Under the pieces are notes generated by a model. That model was not told the origin of the DNA and did no database searches. It was given only the letters and a program-made list of their open reading frames with translations. A stretch of DNA of 35,203 nucleotides from positions 1 through 35,203 of IMG/VR virus record IMGVR_UViG_3300043331_001369; one strand, given 5' to 3'. The DNA is from a virus. Positions 1 through 8,368 of this stretch are shown here, piece by piece. Every line of letters begins with the position of its first letter. Within the stretch, counting starts at the first letter, position 1. The translations under genes were made by a program, and so were the position numbers.

Positions 1-1782
1 GGTGGAGGCACCGGTGATGTCGGTGCCCGAGGCGGCCCCTTCGACCCAGACGGGTGGGGGTGCGGTGAACCCGAGCACCGTGCTCTGGGTCCGCTGGTGG
101 GTGACCGCGGCCCCGGTGGCTCGTCGGGTGGCCGTGGTGGTGCCGCTGGTCCGCTGGGCGGTCTGGGCGGCCCCAGCGGCCCGGTGGACCCCGGTCGTCG
201 TGCCAGCGTGGCGCTGGACGACCTGGGTGGCGGCCTGGCCGCTCTTCTTCCCGCCGGAGACGCCGGCGGCCGTTCTCGGCTGGGGCAAGCCGGCACCGAT
301 GCCGACCTTGGCGCCGGTCGCCCGGACCGTGGTGCGCTGGGCGGCCGGGGTGCCGCCGCTGGACGCCTGGGCGCCCCGGCCGCCCAGGGTGTTGACCCGG
401 CTGGCGGTCGGGGCGGTTCCGAGAGCCTGCTTGCGGGTCGTGTCGACGGTGGCCGACCGCTGAGTGGCTGCGGTGGTGGCGGCGGCCTGCTTGCGGCCGG
501 TGGCGACGACGCTGGACCGCTGCAGGCCCTGCCCGGCCCCTGACGGGGCGGCCCGGGTGGCTGCGGTGGCGGTCCGCTGCCGGGGTCCGGCCGCGCCGAT
601 GCCGCCCTTGACGGCGGCGGGGACGGTCGGGTTGCCGTAGTCGTCGCCGTAGACGCTCTGCGGAGCCAGGACAGCGACCCGCTGGGCGGTCGCACCAGCC
701 CCGGCGGCCTGCTTGCGGCCCGATGTGGCCGTGGCTGGCCGGGCGACCGCCGCGCCTGCTCCCCCAGGGACCGGCTCCTCGGCCAGCGACAGCGACCGCT
801 GGGCGGCAGCGCCGACGCCGACGGCCTGCTTGCGACCGGTCGAGGTGTCAGCGGTCCGCTGGGTCGGGGCCCCGGCGCCGATGGCCTGCTTGCGGACCGT
901 CGCCGTCGCCGTGCTGCGCTGAAGGGTCGGGGCGGTCCCGGTGGCCTGCTTGCGGCCGGTCGCCTGGACGGCTGAGCGGTTGGCGGTGGCCGCCGACCCG
1001 ACGGCCTGCTTGCGGATGCTGGCGTCTGAGTTGGACCGCTGCGGGCTGGCCCCGGCGCCTGAGCGCGAGTCGCCCCCGGCGACCGGGACCGGCTTGAGCG
1101 CCCCCAGGAACGCCGTCCGCTCCCCCGAGGACGCCAACGTCCCCGTCACGCTTCCCGACGACCCCGCGACCAGGTCCGGGCCGGTCGCGGTCGTCCCCGA
1201 CGCGGTGTCGTGGCGTTCGGTCAGCCCCGACGGCGGGGTCCAGCTGTCGCCGCCGTTGACCTGGGTCGCCGCGAACACCCACAGGGTGTTGTCGACGGTG
1301 GTGTCGATCGCCACCGCCGGCGTCGAGGTCCCCGCCGTCTCGTCCGAGACGATGTCGAAGTCGTCGAACGGGTCGCCGGAGGTGACCGCGCCGGAGATCC
1401 GCAGCGCCTGGGCCTCACGGAACGTCGAGGCGTGGGTGAAGGCGTAGGTGCCCGACTCGGCCCCGCTGGCCCGATGCCAGAACACCCGCAGACGGGTGTT
1501 GAGGGTGGCGACGGTCGCCTTCTCAGTCCAGGTCCCATCCGGCGCCGTCACCGTCACGCTGGGCTCGAGGAAGAACGCGACGACCACGACGTCGTTGGTG
1601 GTCGTGCCCGAGGGGACCGGCACCGAGGCGTTGGCGGCGGTCGCGCCCGTCAGGATGGAGCTGGTCTCGAAGACCGGCGGGGTCGTGGTGGTCGGCCCAG
1701 CCGGTGGGGTGATGAGCTGGGTGGCGCCGCCCGCGTCGACGGCACCGCCGTCGGGGATGGGCCAGCGGAGCAGGTTGCTCAC
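1..1782 (-). CDS. Repeat-containing phage surface/fibre protein, C-terminus cut by left edge
   Basis: An open frame of 594 codons reads from a GTG at 1782 to the left edge without a stop. A TAG lies two codons upstream of the GTG, and a GGGGG stretch in front can serve as ribosome binding site. Residues about 30-230 look like a beta-sandwich domain of the kind seen in phage receptor-binding or decoration proteins (alternating Thr/Val/Ala-rich strands, a WTPP..LTER segment). From about residue 245 to 565 it consists of 20-residue repeats with a GRKQA core and a QR at each boundary. This is probably an elongated virion fibre or appendage protein; that role is inferred from composition and position. 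The HNH gene ends 13 bp upstream of its start, and similar N-terminal domains occur in the next two structural genes. Confidence 0.7.
   Translation of the reverse strand, partial: MSNLLRWPIPDGGAVDAGGATQLITPPAGPTTTTPPVFETSSILTGATAANASVPVPSGTTTNDVVVVAFFLEPSVTVTAPDGTWTEKATVATLNTRLRVFWHRASGAESGTYAFTHASTFREAQALRISGAVTSGDPFDDFDIVSDETAGTSTPAVAIDTTVDNTLWVFAATQVNGGDSWTPPSGLTERHDTASGTTATGPDLVAGSSGSVTGTLASSGERTAFLGALKPVPVAGGDSRSGAGASPQRSNSDASIRKQAVGSAATANRSAVQATGRKQATGTAPTLQRSTATATVRKQAIGAGAPTQRTADTSTGRKQAVGVGAAAQRSLSLAEEPVPGGAGAAVARPATATSGRKQAAGAGATAQRVAVLAPQSVYGDDYGNPTVPAAVKGGIGAAGPRQRTATAATRAAPSGAGQGLQRSSVVATGRKQAAATTAATQRSATVDTTRKQALGTAPTASRVNTLGGRGAQASSGGTPAAQRTTVRATGAKVGIGAGLPQPRTAAGVSGGKKSGQAATQVVQRHAGTTTGVHRAAGAAQTAQRTSGTTTATRRATGAAVTHQRTQSTVLGFTAPPPVWVEGAASGTDITGAST
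91..1035 (-). repeat. 60-bp repeats encoding 20-residue GRKQA..QR units
   Basis: Inside the preceding gene the boundary Arg codon recurs at plus-strand positions 91, 151, 211, 274, 334, 397, 457 and 517, and again at 796, 856, 916, 976 and 1036, so the period is 60 bp with two 63-bp steps. The best units lie at 796-1035, where GRKQA-like cores are spelled almost identically. A degenerate stretch (about 520-795) separates the two arrays. The regular spacing points to internal duplication of a rod-like segment. Confidence 0.8.
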
Positions 1783-1795
1783 CAGCTACCCCCGC

Positions 1796-2329
1796 TCAGT
1801 CGCCGCCGATGCCACCTACTTCCTGCCACAGGTGCGCCCAGCTCTTGCGGCGCATGATGGCGCTGACCTGCGGCTGCGAGATGCCGAACTCGTCCGCAAT
1901 GCTCTGCTGGCTGCGGCGCGGCAGTCGCTGTAATTCCCTCACGATCGCCCTCACCTGCGCCTCGGTGAGCTTGGCGTGCGGATGCGCCTCGCCTCGTTCG
2001 CGGGATTCCCGCCCTCGCTTGCGACTGGCGCGGTCCTGCGCGTTCTCAGCAGGACCGCCTAGGTGAAGGTGGGCCGGATTGCAGCAGGGCGGGTTGTCGC
2101 AGTGATGAAGGACGTGCTTGCTGTCCGGGATCTCGCCGTGGTGGATCTCCCACGAGACTCTATGCGCCTTCGCCCACTTGGTCCGGTAGCGCTCGCCACC
2201 CCAGAGCACGCCGTAGCCCAGGCGGTGCCGTGATCCTTGCCACTCCCAGCAGGCGTCCGGGTCGCCGGCCGCAATGTGCTTCCAGAAGCGGTCGGCGGGT
2301 GATGACGGCCGTGGCCCATATCTTGCCAT
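1796..2329 (-). CDS. HNH homing-type endonuclease with C-terminal HTH
   Basis: A 177-residue protein. The HNH core is at about residues 72-90: two adjacent His (75, 76), then a C-D-N-P-P-C-C-N-P-x-H-L stretch, which matches the HNH_3 family of phage homing endonucleases. A helix-turn-helix follows at about 143-165 (SIADEFGIS..QVSAIM), probably for target recognition. It sits alone between two virion genes. It is less GC-rich than they are and is preceded by an unusually AT-rich patch (2330-2365). The start has no clear Shine-Dalgarno. This is the usual picture of a free-standing homing endonuclease gene inserted between structural genes. It likely cleaves related phage DNA lacking the insertion and has no virion role. 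Confidence 0.85.
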   Translation of the reverse strand: MARYGPRPSSPADRFWKHIAAGDPDACWEWQGSRHRLGYGVLWGGERYRTKWAKAHRVSWEIHHGEIPDSKHVLHHCDNPPCCNPAHLHLGGPAENAQDRASRKRGRESRERGEAHPHAKLTEAQVRAIVRELQRLPRRSQQSIADEFGISQPQVSAIMRRKSWAHLWQEVGGIGGD

Positions 2330-2358
2330 AGGCCACAGTCTATCATTAACTTACAACA

Positions 2359-2802
2359 TCACTTTTGCCATTTTATCCAGAAATCCAGGTGCTGGGCGGT
2401 CCCGGTCGGGCAGTTGATGATGACGCCGTTGCCGGTGCCTTCGGGGATCTCCAGCTCCTTCTCGGCGAAGGTGAACACGATCCCCGACCCGATCGCCGCG
2501 CCCAGGCTCGCCTGGCGGATCGTCGCCGCCACCGTCGAGGCGGTCGACTGGCTCGTGAACGCGGTCTCGGAGGGGGCGGCGTTCGTCGGGTCGTCGGTCT
2601 GGTACTCGGTCAGGGCGCCGGCCTGGGTGCCGGTGGCGGTGCAGACCGCGACCCCGACCGCCACCGCCGAGGTGGTGGTGTTGGTGATGCCGATCTCCCG
2701 CACCCAGAACTTCCCCGACGACGCGCCCGCGAACACCCCAGGCCCGGCGGTGGTGGTGGGGAGGTTGGTGACGGTGCGTCCGGCCGCTCCGTAGATCGCC
2801 AT
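2359..2802 (-). CDS. Small beta-rich structural protein
   Basis: A 147-residue protein rich in Thr, Ala, Gly and Val with alternating-strand character throughout. It includes a WVREIGITNTT-like segment often seen in phage decoration, collar or tail-fibre tip proteins. There are no cysteine clusters and no signal peptide. The start ATG at 2802 follows an AGGAAC ribosome-binding sequence. It lies between the 236-residue structural protein (14 bp upstream) and the HNH gene. I place it among virion proteins by composition and location; no specific family is recognised. Confidence 0.6.
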   Translation of the reverse strand: MAIYGAAGRTVTNLPTTTAGPGVFAGASSGKFWVREIGITNTTTSAVAVGVAVCTATGTQAGALTEYQTDDPTNAAPSETAFTSQSTASTVAATIRQASLGAAIGSGIVFTFAEKELEIPEGTGNGVIINCPTGTAQHLDFWIKWQK

Positions 2803-2815
2803 CGACTCTGTTCCT

Positions 2816-3526
2816 TTAGGAGCTCGGGGGGGCCATGACCAGGCTCGGCGGGCCCGGGGCAGCAGCCGGGGCCGGCTCGAGGGCCAGGGTCATGAACGCC
2901 TTGGTGTCGGTGGAGCCCATGGTGGCGCCGGGGGCGCCGGTCGCCCCGGCGGTCACCATCGAGGCGGTGGCCAGCCCGAACCCGCCACCGGTCCCGGCCG
3001 CGGTCCAGTCATCCATCCGCTCGGTGATGCTGGTCAGGCCGGTGCCGCCGGTGACCGCGCCCAGGTTGGCGGTGGTGGCCAGGTCGCGGCCGGTGGCGAT
3101 GATCAGCAGGACCAGGCAGTCGGCGGCGGTGGTGGTGACCGACGGCCACGCCGCCGAGGTGTCAGCCACCGACTCCACCGAGGTGGCGACCTGGTTCCAG
3201 GGGTTCCCGCTGGTCTTGACCCCGCGGATGGCGATGTAGCGGCCCATGTTGTGGTTGCCCGCATCACCCCACGAATGGGCGGTCACGCTGCCGTCATAGC
3301 GGCGCCAGATCACCGTCAGGGTCGTCTGGGAGTCCTGGGTCACCGGGCTCCCGGTGACATGGGCGAACCCGTTGGTCGCGGCGCTCGGGTAGGTCTCGGC
3401 CCCGGCCGACTCGCCAATCCCGATGATCACGTCGTCAACCGCCATGCCGGCGGGGAACGCCGGGGTCACCGCCGTGGTCGCGCCGGTGGTGGCCGACCCG
3501 ACCGCCACGACGGTAGGGACGGCCAT
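2816..3526 (-). CDS. Beta-sandwich virion surface protein
   Basis: A 236-residue protein whose ATG directly follows the TAG of the upstream gene, implying coupled translation. It contains a single predicted beta-sandwich of the type found in fibre-like proteins next to phage head genes: a start with VGSATTG..., a W-R-R-Y-D-G turn, a GxxW segment and a closing TLALEP strand. It ends in a Pro/Ala/Ser-rich tail. The same fold pattern is recognisable in the N-terminal parts of its two large neighbours. It is probably a capsid or tail decoration or receptor-contact protein; the precise role is inferred. Confidence 0.6.
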   Translation of the reverse strand: MAVPTVVAVGSATTGATTAVTPAFPAGMAVDDVIIGIGESAGAETYPSAATNGFAHVTGSPVTQDSQTTLTVIWRRYDGSVTAHSWGDAGNHNMGRYIAIRGVKTSGNPWNQVATSVESVADTSAAWPSVTTTAADCLVLLIIATGRDLATTANLGAVTGGTGLTSITERMDDWTAAGTGGGFGLATASMVTAGATGAPGATMGSTDTKAFMTLALEPAPAAAPGPPSLVMAPPSS

Positions 3527-5641
3527 CTAGGCGCCTTCGTCGGGGACCAGGGTGACGCGGCTGATCGTCGGCATGTCGGGGGCGTCGATCTCGATCAGCA
3601 GCCCGTCGGTGGCCGGGTCCAGGTCGATCGGGGTCTGCTCGACCCCGTCGATCTCATAGGTCAGGGTCGCCCCGTGGGTGGCTGGGGTGTAGGCGATCAT
3701 GCCGATGATCCCGCCGGTCACCGGGTCCAGGGCCTGCTCGACCCGCAGGTCCGCGTCGGGGTCGCCGAACAGGGTGACGACCGGGGCGGACTGGATGGCG
3801 ACCTCGGCCAGGACCGCATGGGTGCCGATGGCGGGTGAGGCGTCGCCGGAGAACCCCAGCCGCAACGCGAGCGCGTCCAGCATGGTCGGGGTCCAGTCGA
3901 TCCGGCCGCCCGAGGCGCGGACCATCCTGCACAGCCACGCCGGGGCGGTGGTCGAGGCGTCGAAGTTGACGTCGGCGGCCGCGGCCAGGGTGTGCTCGGT
4001 CGACCCGTCATGGGCGCGCAGCCCGATCGTGGCGGCGGTGGCCGACGCCGCCCACCCGCACACATACGCCTTGACCCCACGGATGGACGCGACCCCGGTG
4101 GCCGGGTAGGTCTCCATCGGGATGTTCACGTAGTCGCCGGTCGCCGTGGTCGACTGGACGAACCCGTCCGCGCTGGCGCCGATCGTCGGGGGGACATCCG
4201 AGATGCGGGTCAGCGCGGTGGCGGCGTTCCAGGCGGCCAAGGTGCCGTTCGCCGACATGATCTGGAAGTTCCCCGAGGTCCCCGAGATCGTCAGGGTGCC
4301 GGACGGATCAGCCTTGAGCCCGATGATGCGGTGGTCGCCGAGCGGATAGTGGCTGCGGACGATCGAGCAGGCCACGTCGTCGTAGCGGATCGTCGCGGTC
4401 GACGACGCCGTCCAGCCCAGGATCGGGGTGTAGACGGTGCCGACAACCGATGCCGTCGTGAACGTCGCCGTGGTCTGGGTGACCGGCACCGGCGTGACCC
4501 CGGCGCTGGCGTCGTAGGTGACCTGCCATTCGGCCCGCCACTCAGCCCCGGCGTCATACAGCACCATGTCGACCGCGATCCACTGATCCGCAACCACGGT
4601 CGCGTCGCTGAGTTGCTCGGTCCCGGTCGAATGGGCCCGCAGGCCGATCTTCTGCGACGACGACCGGTAGGTCAGGACCGTGGAGCCTTGGGTGCTCATC
4701 GAGCAGATATCGACGTCGGCGCCGGGGAGGCTGGAAGGGAACATGAAGCACACCCGCAGCCCCGGCGTCTGGGCGGCGGTCGGCAACGACGGCAACGCGA
4801 TCTGCTCACCCTGGACGTTCTCGATCGCCGCCGACGCGGACAGTTCCAGACAGTAGCTCCCGGTCCGGGGATTGGTGGAGACAATGGCGGGGCTGCCGTT
4901 GACCGTCTCGAACACCCGGTTGGCCGAGTTCCCCGTGCCCAGACCGGCGGTCGTGCCCCACTCCATGCCCCACATCTGGCGCAGGTCCGCGGCCCGCTTG
5001 GCGCCTTCGGCGGAGAACACCGCGATGATCCCGGCGGCCAGGTGTGTCCCGCTGACCGTCTGGTTGGTGCTCGCCGACGCCGTGAACGTGCCGATCTGGG
5101 TGGTGTAGCTCACCCCGACGCTCTGGCTGATCGACTCGGTCGCCGTGCGTGACTCCGCGTCGATCTCGGTGACGCCGCTGTGGCCGCTGATCGTCGGCGC
5201 GGTCGCCCCCTCGGAGTGGGCGAACATGGCCACCACGATGCCGTCGTAGGTGGTCGAGGTCGCCGTCGTCCCGGTCGGGATGGTGCTGCCGCTGGACGCC
5301 GACGACGAGATCGCCACATCCGCCGGGACGCTAACGTCGAGGTTCTGGACCTCCATGACCGTCCACACCACGTCGTCGGCGATGGCGATGCTGATCGACC
5401 AGGACGTCTCACCCGCCGAGGCGTTCGCCTTCACATACAGATACAGCTTGACCCTGGTCCCGGCGACCTCCGAGTCGACCAGGGTGAACCCGGTCGGCGG
5501 GGTCGAGATGACCTGGCCGCCGGTGGTCACGGCCAGGATGATCCCGCTGCCCGCGGTCGTCGCCGACAGGGTGGCGTTGCCGCTGGTGGCGTTGAAGTTG
5601 CCCGAGTTGACCTGCAGGATGTCGTCGGCGGACAGCGGCAC
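3527..5641 (-). CDS. Large multidomain virion surface protein (LamG-like)
   Basis: A 704-residue protein read from GTG at 5641, chosen because GGGGG lies 8-9 nt upstream; an in-frame ATG at 5701 would overlap the divergent small gene. Residues 1-215 form a Thr/Ser/Ala-rich beta-sandwich. Residues about 225-450 resemble a concanavalin/LamG-like carbohydrate-binding jelly roll (YCLELSASAAIENV..., strands ending in a YDDVACSI-type motif). The remainder contains further beta domains. Such architecture is common in adhesin-like phage proteins that contact the host wall. It probably helps adsorption. No enzymatic motif is seen. Confidence 0.6.
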   Translation of the reverse strand: MPLSADDILQVNSGNFNATSGNATLSATTAGSGIILAVTTGGQVISTPPTGFTLVDSEVAGTRVKLYLYVKANASAGETSWSISIAIADDVVWTVMEVQNLDVSVPADVAISSSASSGSTIPTGTTATSTTYDGIVVAMFAHSEGATAPTISGHSGVTEIDAESRTATESISQSVGVSYTTQIGTFTASASTNQTVSGTHLAAGIIAVFSAEGAKRAADLRQMWGMEWGTTAGLGTGNSANRVFETVNGSPAIVSTNPRTGSYCLELSASAAIENVQGEQIALPSLPTAAQTPGLRVCFMFPSSLPGADVDICSMSTQGSTVLTYRSSSQKIGLRAHSTGTEQLSDATVVADQWIAVDMVLYDAGAEWRAEWQVTYDASAGVTPVPVTQTTATFTTASVVGTVYTPILGWTASSTATIRYDDVACSIVRSHYPLGDHRIIGLKADPSGTLTISGTSGNFQIMSANGTLAAWNAATALTRISDVPPTIGASADGFVQSTTATGDYVNIPMETYPATGVASIRGVKAYVCGWAASATAATIGLRAHDGSTEHTLAAAADVNFDASTTAPAWLCRMVRASGGRIDWTPTMLDALALRLGFSGDASPAIGTHAVLAEVAIQSAPVVTLFGDPDADLRVEQALDPVTGGIIGMIAYTPATHGATLTYEIDGVEQTPIDLDPATDGLLIEIDAPDMPTISRVTLVPDEGA

Positions 5642-5703
5642 GCATGAACCCCCAGCGGTACGGGTACGGGCGGGGTGCCCACCCCCTACACGAAAGGGCA
5701 TCC

Positions 5704-5940
5704 ATGCGCAGGTTCACCATCGCGGCGCTGCTGGCGCTGGCGCTCGTGCTCGGCGTGGTCGGCTACGCCATCGGCCAGGTCGTTCCACCTGCTGATGGCG
5801 ACGACGAGCGGATCACCGCCTGTGTCGGCGGGACCAACCTGAACGTGCCGCCCGCCCAGCGGTCCTGGGTGTGGCTGAACGAGAACCTGGCCGAGCAGTG
5901 CCCGACCGGCTACACCCGGGTCGACTGGCTCAACAGCTAG
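5704..5940 (+). CDS. Small secreted protein (moron-like)
   Basis: A 78-residue protein on the strand opposite to the virion operon around it. The ATG at 5704 is preceded by GAAAGGG. Residues 1-25 form a signal peptide (MRRF then a Leu/Ala/Val-rich core ending near GYAIGQ). The mature part is about 50 residues and has two cysteines and several Trp. A strong hairpin follows 11 bp after the stop, so it appears to be its own transcription unit. That arrangement is typical of a phage moron: expressed from a prophage, acting outside the cytoplasm, for example on superinfection or host surface. No family is recognised. Confidence 0.6.
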   Translation: MRRFTIAALLALALVLGVVGYAIGQVVPPADGDDERITACVGGTNLNVPPAQRSWVWLNENLAEQCPTGYTRVDWLNS

Positions 5941-5951
5941 ACTGCGGATCT

Positions 5952-6001
5952 GGCGGCCCCCGGAATGGTTGCTGAGCGAGCTTCCTCCCCCGGGGGTCGC
6001 C
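5952..6001 (+). terminator. Hairpin after the small secreted gene
   Basis: GGCGGCCCCCGG (5952-5963) pairs with CCGGGGGTCGCC (5990-6001) at 11 of 12 positions. It begins 11 bp after the stop at 5940. No U-tract follows, as is common in high-GC actinobacterial terminators. Confidence 0.5.
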
Positions 6002-6102
6002 TACTGTGTGTACCCGGAACCGGGCGGGAACCCTGTCCCCGCGGGCCGAACGCGGAGCCTCGAAGGAGGAGGGGGGGTCGACCGCCCGGCCGGGATGGGG
6101 CG

Positions 6103-6402
6103 CTACTTCGTCCGCAGCAGCGTCGCGGTCCCGTCCGCGACCGTCGCCCCGACCGCAGGCGGGGTCGGGTCGGACGCGCCGGTCGTGCCGGCGACCGTCA
6201 CCGTGTACTTCTTGCCATCGGTTACCTGGATCTCCTGACCCAGGGTCACCGCGCTCGACACGGGACGGATCACCCGCCGCAGCCCCCGGCCGAGCCCATC
6301 CGCGGTGGAGGTCGTCGCCCGCCCCAGATGGTCCAGGGCGTTCACCGTCGGGGCCGACAGGTCCCGACCCAGGTAGTCCTCCCGGAACGTGGTCGTCGCC
6401 AC
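6103..6402 (-). CDS. Small virion-associated protein
   Basis: A 99-residue protein. The N-terminus reads FREDYLGRDL...; the C-terminal half has the TGASxPTPP..GxTVxDGTATL pattern that recurs in many phage tail or head-associated beta domains. It follows the coiled-coil protein by 3 bp in the capsid operon. It may be a connector or accessory head/tail protein, but the similarity is only to a common short motif, so the role stays open. Confidence 0.55.
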   Translation of the reverse strand: MATTTFREDYLGRDLSAPTVNALDHLGRATTSTADGLGRGLRRVIRPVSSAVTLGQEIQVTDGKKYTVTVAGTTGASDPTPPAVGATVADGTATLLRTK

Positions 6403-6405
6403 CGC

Positions 6406-6768
6406 TCAGCCCTGCTTCCTGGCCTTCGCCTGGTCGGCGGCCGCCTTGTCGATGTCGGCCTGGCGCTGCTGCTCGGCCCTCTGCCGCTCGGCGGCCCGCT
6501 GGTCGGCCTCGGCCCGCTGCCGCTTGGACGACTCCAGCCCCTTGTTCTCGGCCTCGGCGCGCTCCTCAGCGGTGCGCAGCCACGGGCTCTGACGGTAGAC
6601 AGCCGCGGCGAGGCGCTCCTCATCCTGGGCGACCTGCTCCCGGCCGGCGTCCCGCTCGGCCTTGAGCAGCTCGAGGCGCGCCTTGGCCTCGGGCGACTTG
6701 GCCTCGATCTCGTCGAGCTTGTCGACCTGGATCGACCCGCTGACATACCCGTCCTCAGATACGAACAT
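6406..6768 (-). CDS. Coiled-coil hypothetical protein downstream of capsid
   Basis: A 120-residue, highly charged protein. After a short N-terminal strand (residues 1-15) it is almost entirely helical heptads rich in Glu, Ala, Arg and Gln (about 18-115). A good AAAGGAG site lies 6 nt before its ATG. The position right after the capsid gene would suit a scaffold-like or small accessory head protein. However, the capsid itself seems to carry an N-terminal delta domain, so a separate scaffold is not needed. Function unknown. Confidence 0.55.
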   Translation of the reverse strand: MFVSEDGYVSGSIQVDKLDEIEAKSPEAKARLELLKAERDAGREQVAQDEERLAAAVYRQSPWLRTAEERAEAENKGLESSKRQRAEADQRAAERQRAEQQRQADIDKAAADQAKARKQG

Positions 6769-6789
6769 GGGTGCTCCTTTCTTGTGTGA

Positions 6790-6849
6790 CGGCAGGCCAG
6801 GGAATCACGGGGCCCCATGCTTAGCCGGACATCCATCCGGGACCTGCCG
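6790..6849 (-). terminator. Nested inverted repeats between capsid and coiled-coil gene
   Basis: The 106-bp gap after the capsid stop contains an outer 7-bp inverted repeat (CGGCAGG 6790-6796, CCTGCCG 6843-6849). Inside it is a 5-bp hairpin (CCGGA 6825-6829, TCCGG 6836-6840). It could act as a partial terminator or an RNA-processing structure that sets capsid expression above the distal genes. Confidence 0.35.
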
Positions 6850-6874
6850 CCAACATCAATGCCAGTAGCCGGGC

Positions 6875-8128
6875 TTAGGTCAGGTTGACGATGCGCTGCA
6901 CCCCGGCGGTCTCGATCAGCATGGGGGTGAAGTACCCGGCGTAGGCGACCTGCACGCCCAGCACCGACGGCTCGGTCACCTGGAGGGCGCCGACCCGCTG
7001 CTCGTACACCTCGACCGCGGACGAGGAGATCACCGCGCCGTAGTGGTTGGCCACCACCGGATAGGACGGCGAGCAGATCACCGGGATCCCCGAGATGCTC
7101 CCAACGACGCCGGAACCGAAGTCGGAGGCATTGAACCCGGTCGACTGGGCGTTCTGGGGGTTGACCGGCGCGAACAGCTGCCCCCAGTTGCCGAGCCGGG
7201 CCGGGGGCACGACCAGCGCGACCCGCCCGACCCCGCGCATCGTCGCGTACACGTTGGCGACCGCCGTCCACAGCGCCTCAGCGAAGGCCGTGGCGACCAG
7301 CGCGGCCGCGCCGGCGCCGGTCAGCTCCACGTTGTTGGCCTGGGCACCGACCAGGGCCCCCAGCGCCGTCTCGGTCTGGATGGCGTACTGGCTGGCGAGG
7401 TCGTTGACGACAACGTCCAGCATCGACGGCTGGGAGAAGTCGATGTCCTGACGGGACACGTTCACATACCCGCCGTAGGTGACCGCGGTCCCGGTGAGAC
7501 GGGCGATGGTCATCTTCTGGGAGACCAGCTCCGACTTCTCATCGGCGGCGGCGCCGGCGGAACCCTGGGCGGCCACGGTGGTCCGCTGGGTCACCTTCGG
7601 CCGGTACCAGGTCGCCGAGGGGAGGTTGCGGGGGCCGAGGAAGTTGACCAGCGGCCGAGACGCGTCGATGAAGTTGATGACGTCCCCGATGATCGGGTCC
7701 GGCACGACGCCGAGGTTGTCGGTGGTCTTCTGGTGCGCGGCGGCGCGGGTGTAGACCTCCAGGCGCTCCTTGGCCGACACACTCCCGGTCTGGGCCGAGA
7801 TGTAGTCGGCCAGATACGCGCCAGTGGAGCGGTACTCGACCGGGGCGTTGTCGACCTGGTTCCGCATCCGGGACAGCTCCAGCTGGACCTGCTGGGCGCG
7901 CTGCCGGGCCGAGGTGGTCCGCTCCCGCGACTCGTACAGGTGCTTGAGCTGGTCCTCGAGCGACCCGATGCGGCTGCGGGCCTGGACGGTCAGTTCCTTC
8001 TCGTTGTCGGTGAGGTCGCGCTCGCCGTCCTGGGCGTTGGCGATGACGCCCTCGATGAAGGAGCTGCGCTCCTCGATCTCCTTCTCCAGACGCACGATCA
8101 TGGCGTCGCTGTGATTGCCAGCAGGCAT
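6875..8128 (-). CDS. HK97-family major capsid protein
   Basis: A 417-residue protein read from ATG at 8128, which has AAGGAG 8-9 nt upstream; an in-frame TTG at 8170 lacks a site. Residues about 5-110 are a charged coiled coil (delta/scaffold domain) normally removed by the prohead protease, which is encoded next door. The rest has HK97-fold character: GVVPDPIIGDVINFID..RPLVNFLG, a SATWYRPKV strand, then the long alternating A- and P-domain segments and a final MLIETAGVQRIVN strand. It assembles the icosahedral head. Position immediately after portal and protease supports the call. Confidence 0.9.
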   Translation of the reverse strand: MPAGNHSDAMIVRLEKEIEERSSFIEGVIANAQDGERDLTDNEKELTVQARSRIGSLEDQLKHLYESRERTTSARQRAQQVQLELSRMRNQVDNAPVEYRSTGAYLADYISAQTGSVSAKERLEVYTRAAAHQKTTDNLGVVPDPIIGDVINFIDASRPLVNFLGPRNLPSATWYRPKVTQRTTVAAQGSAGAAADEKSELVSQKMTIARLTGTAVTYGGYVNVSRQDIDFSQPSMLDVVVNDLASQYAIQTETALGALVGAQANNVELTGAGAAALVATAFAEALWTAVANVYATMRGVGRVALVVPPARLGNWGQLFAPVNPQNAQSTGFNASDFGSGVVGSISGIPVICSPSYPVVANHYGAVISSSAVEVYEQRVGALQVTEPSVLGVQVAYAGYFTPMLIETAGVQRIVNLT

Positions 8129-8277
8129 TGGGCCGGCTCCTTCCGGTGCTGTGGTCGATTGGTTGGCCAACTCGGCCAGCGAGCACCCGCGACAGCCAGC
8201 CTCATTCTCCGAGGCGACGCATTCTCCGCGTGGCTGGTAGTGCTAGATCAGCGCGCCAGGACTTCCTGGCCGATTCC

Positions 8278-8355
8278 ATGGATTACGAGGCAGCTGTCCG
8301 ACGGGTTATCGACCTGTCGCCCCAAGTGGGGGAAGATTCCAACGTCAACTGGTGA
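8278..8355 (+). CDS. Possible micro-ORF upstream of the zinc protein
   Basis: A 25-codon frame (MDYEAAVRRVIDL...) ends 13 bp before the next plus-strand ATG, and the AGGAGG of that gene lies just after its stop. It has no good ribosome binding site of its own. It may be a leader or chance. The rest of the 8171-8368 gap is less GC-rich than the flanks and should hold the promoter for the plus-strand gene; I cannot identify clear -35/-10 boxes. Confidence 0.25.
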   Translation: MDYEAAVRRVIDLSPQVGEDSNVNW

Positions 8356-8368
8356 CTAGGAGGCCGAC

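Noticed and set aside
1-1035. A CRISPR array suggested by regular 60-bp repeats
   Set aside because: The repeats lie within an open frame, keep codon periodicity, have no separate conserved repeat/variable spacer structure, and no cas genes are nearby.
7043-8359. A 438-codon plus-strand open frame opposite the capsid gene
   Set aside because: Shadow of the capsid gene; composition is non-protein-like.
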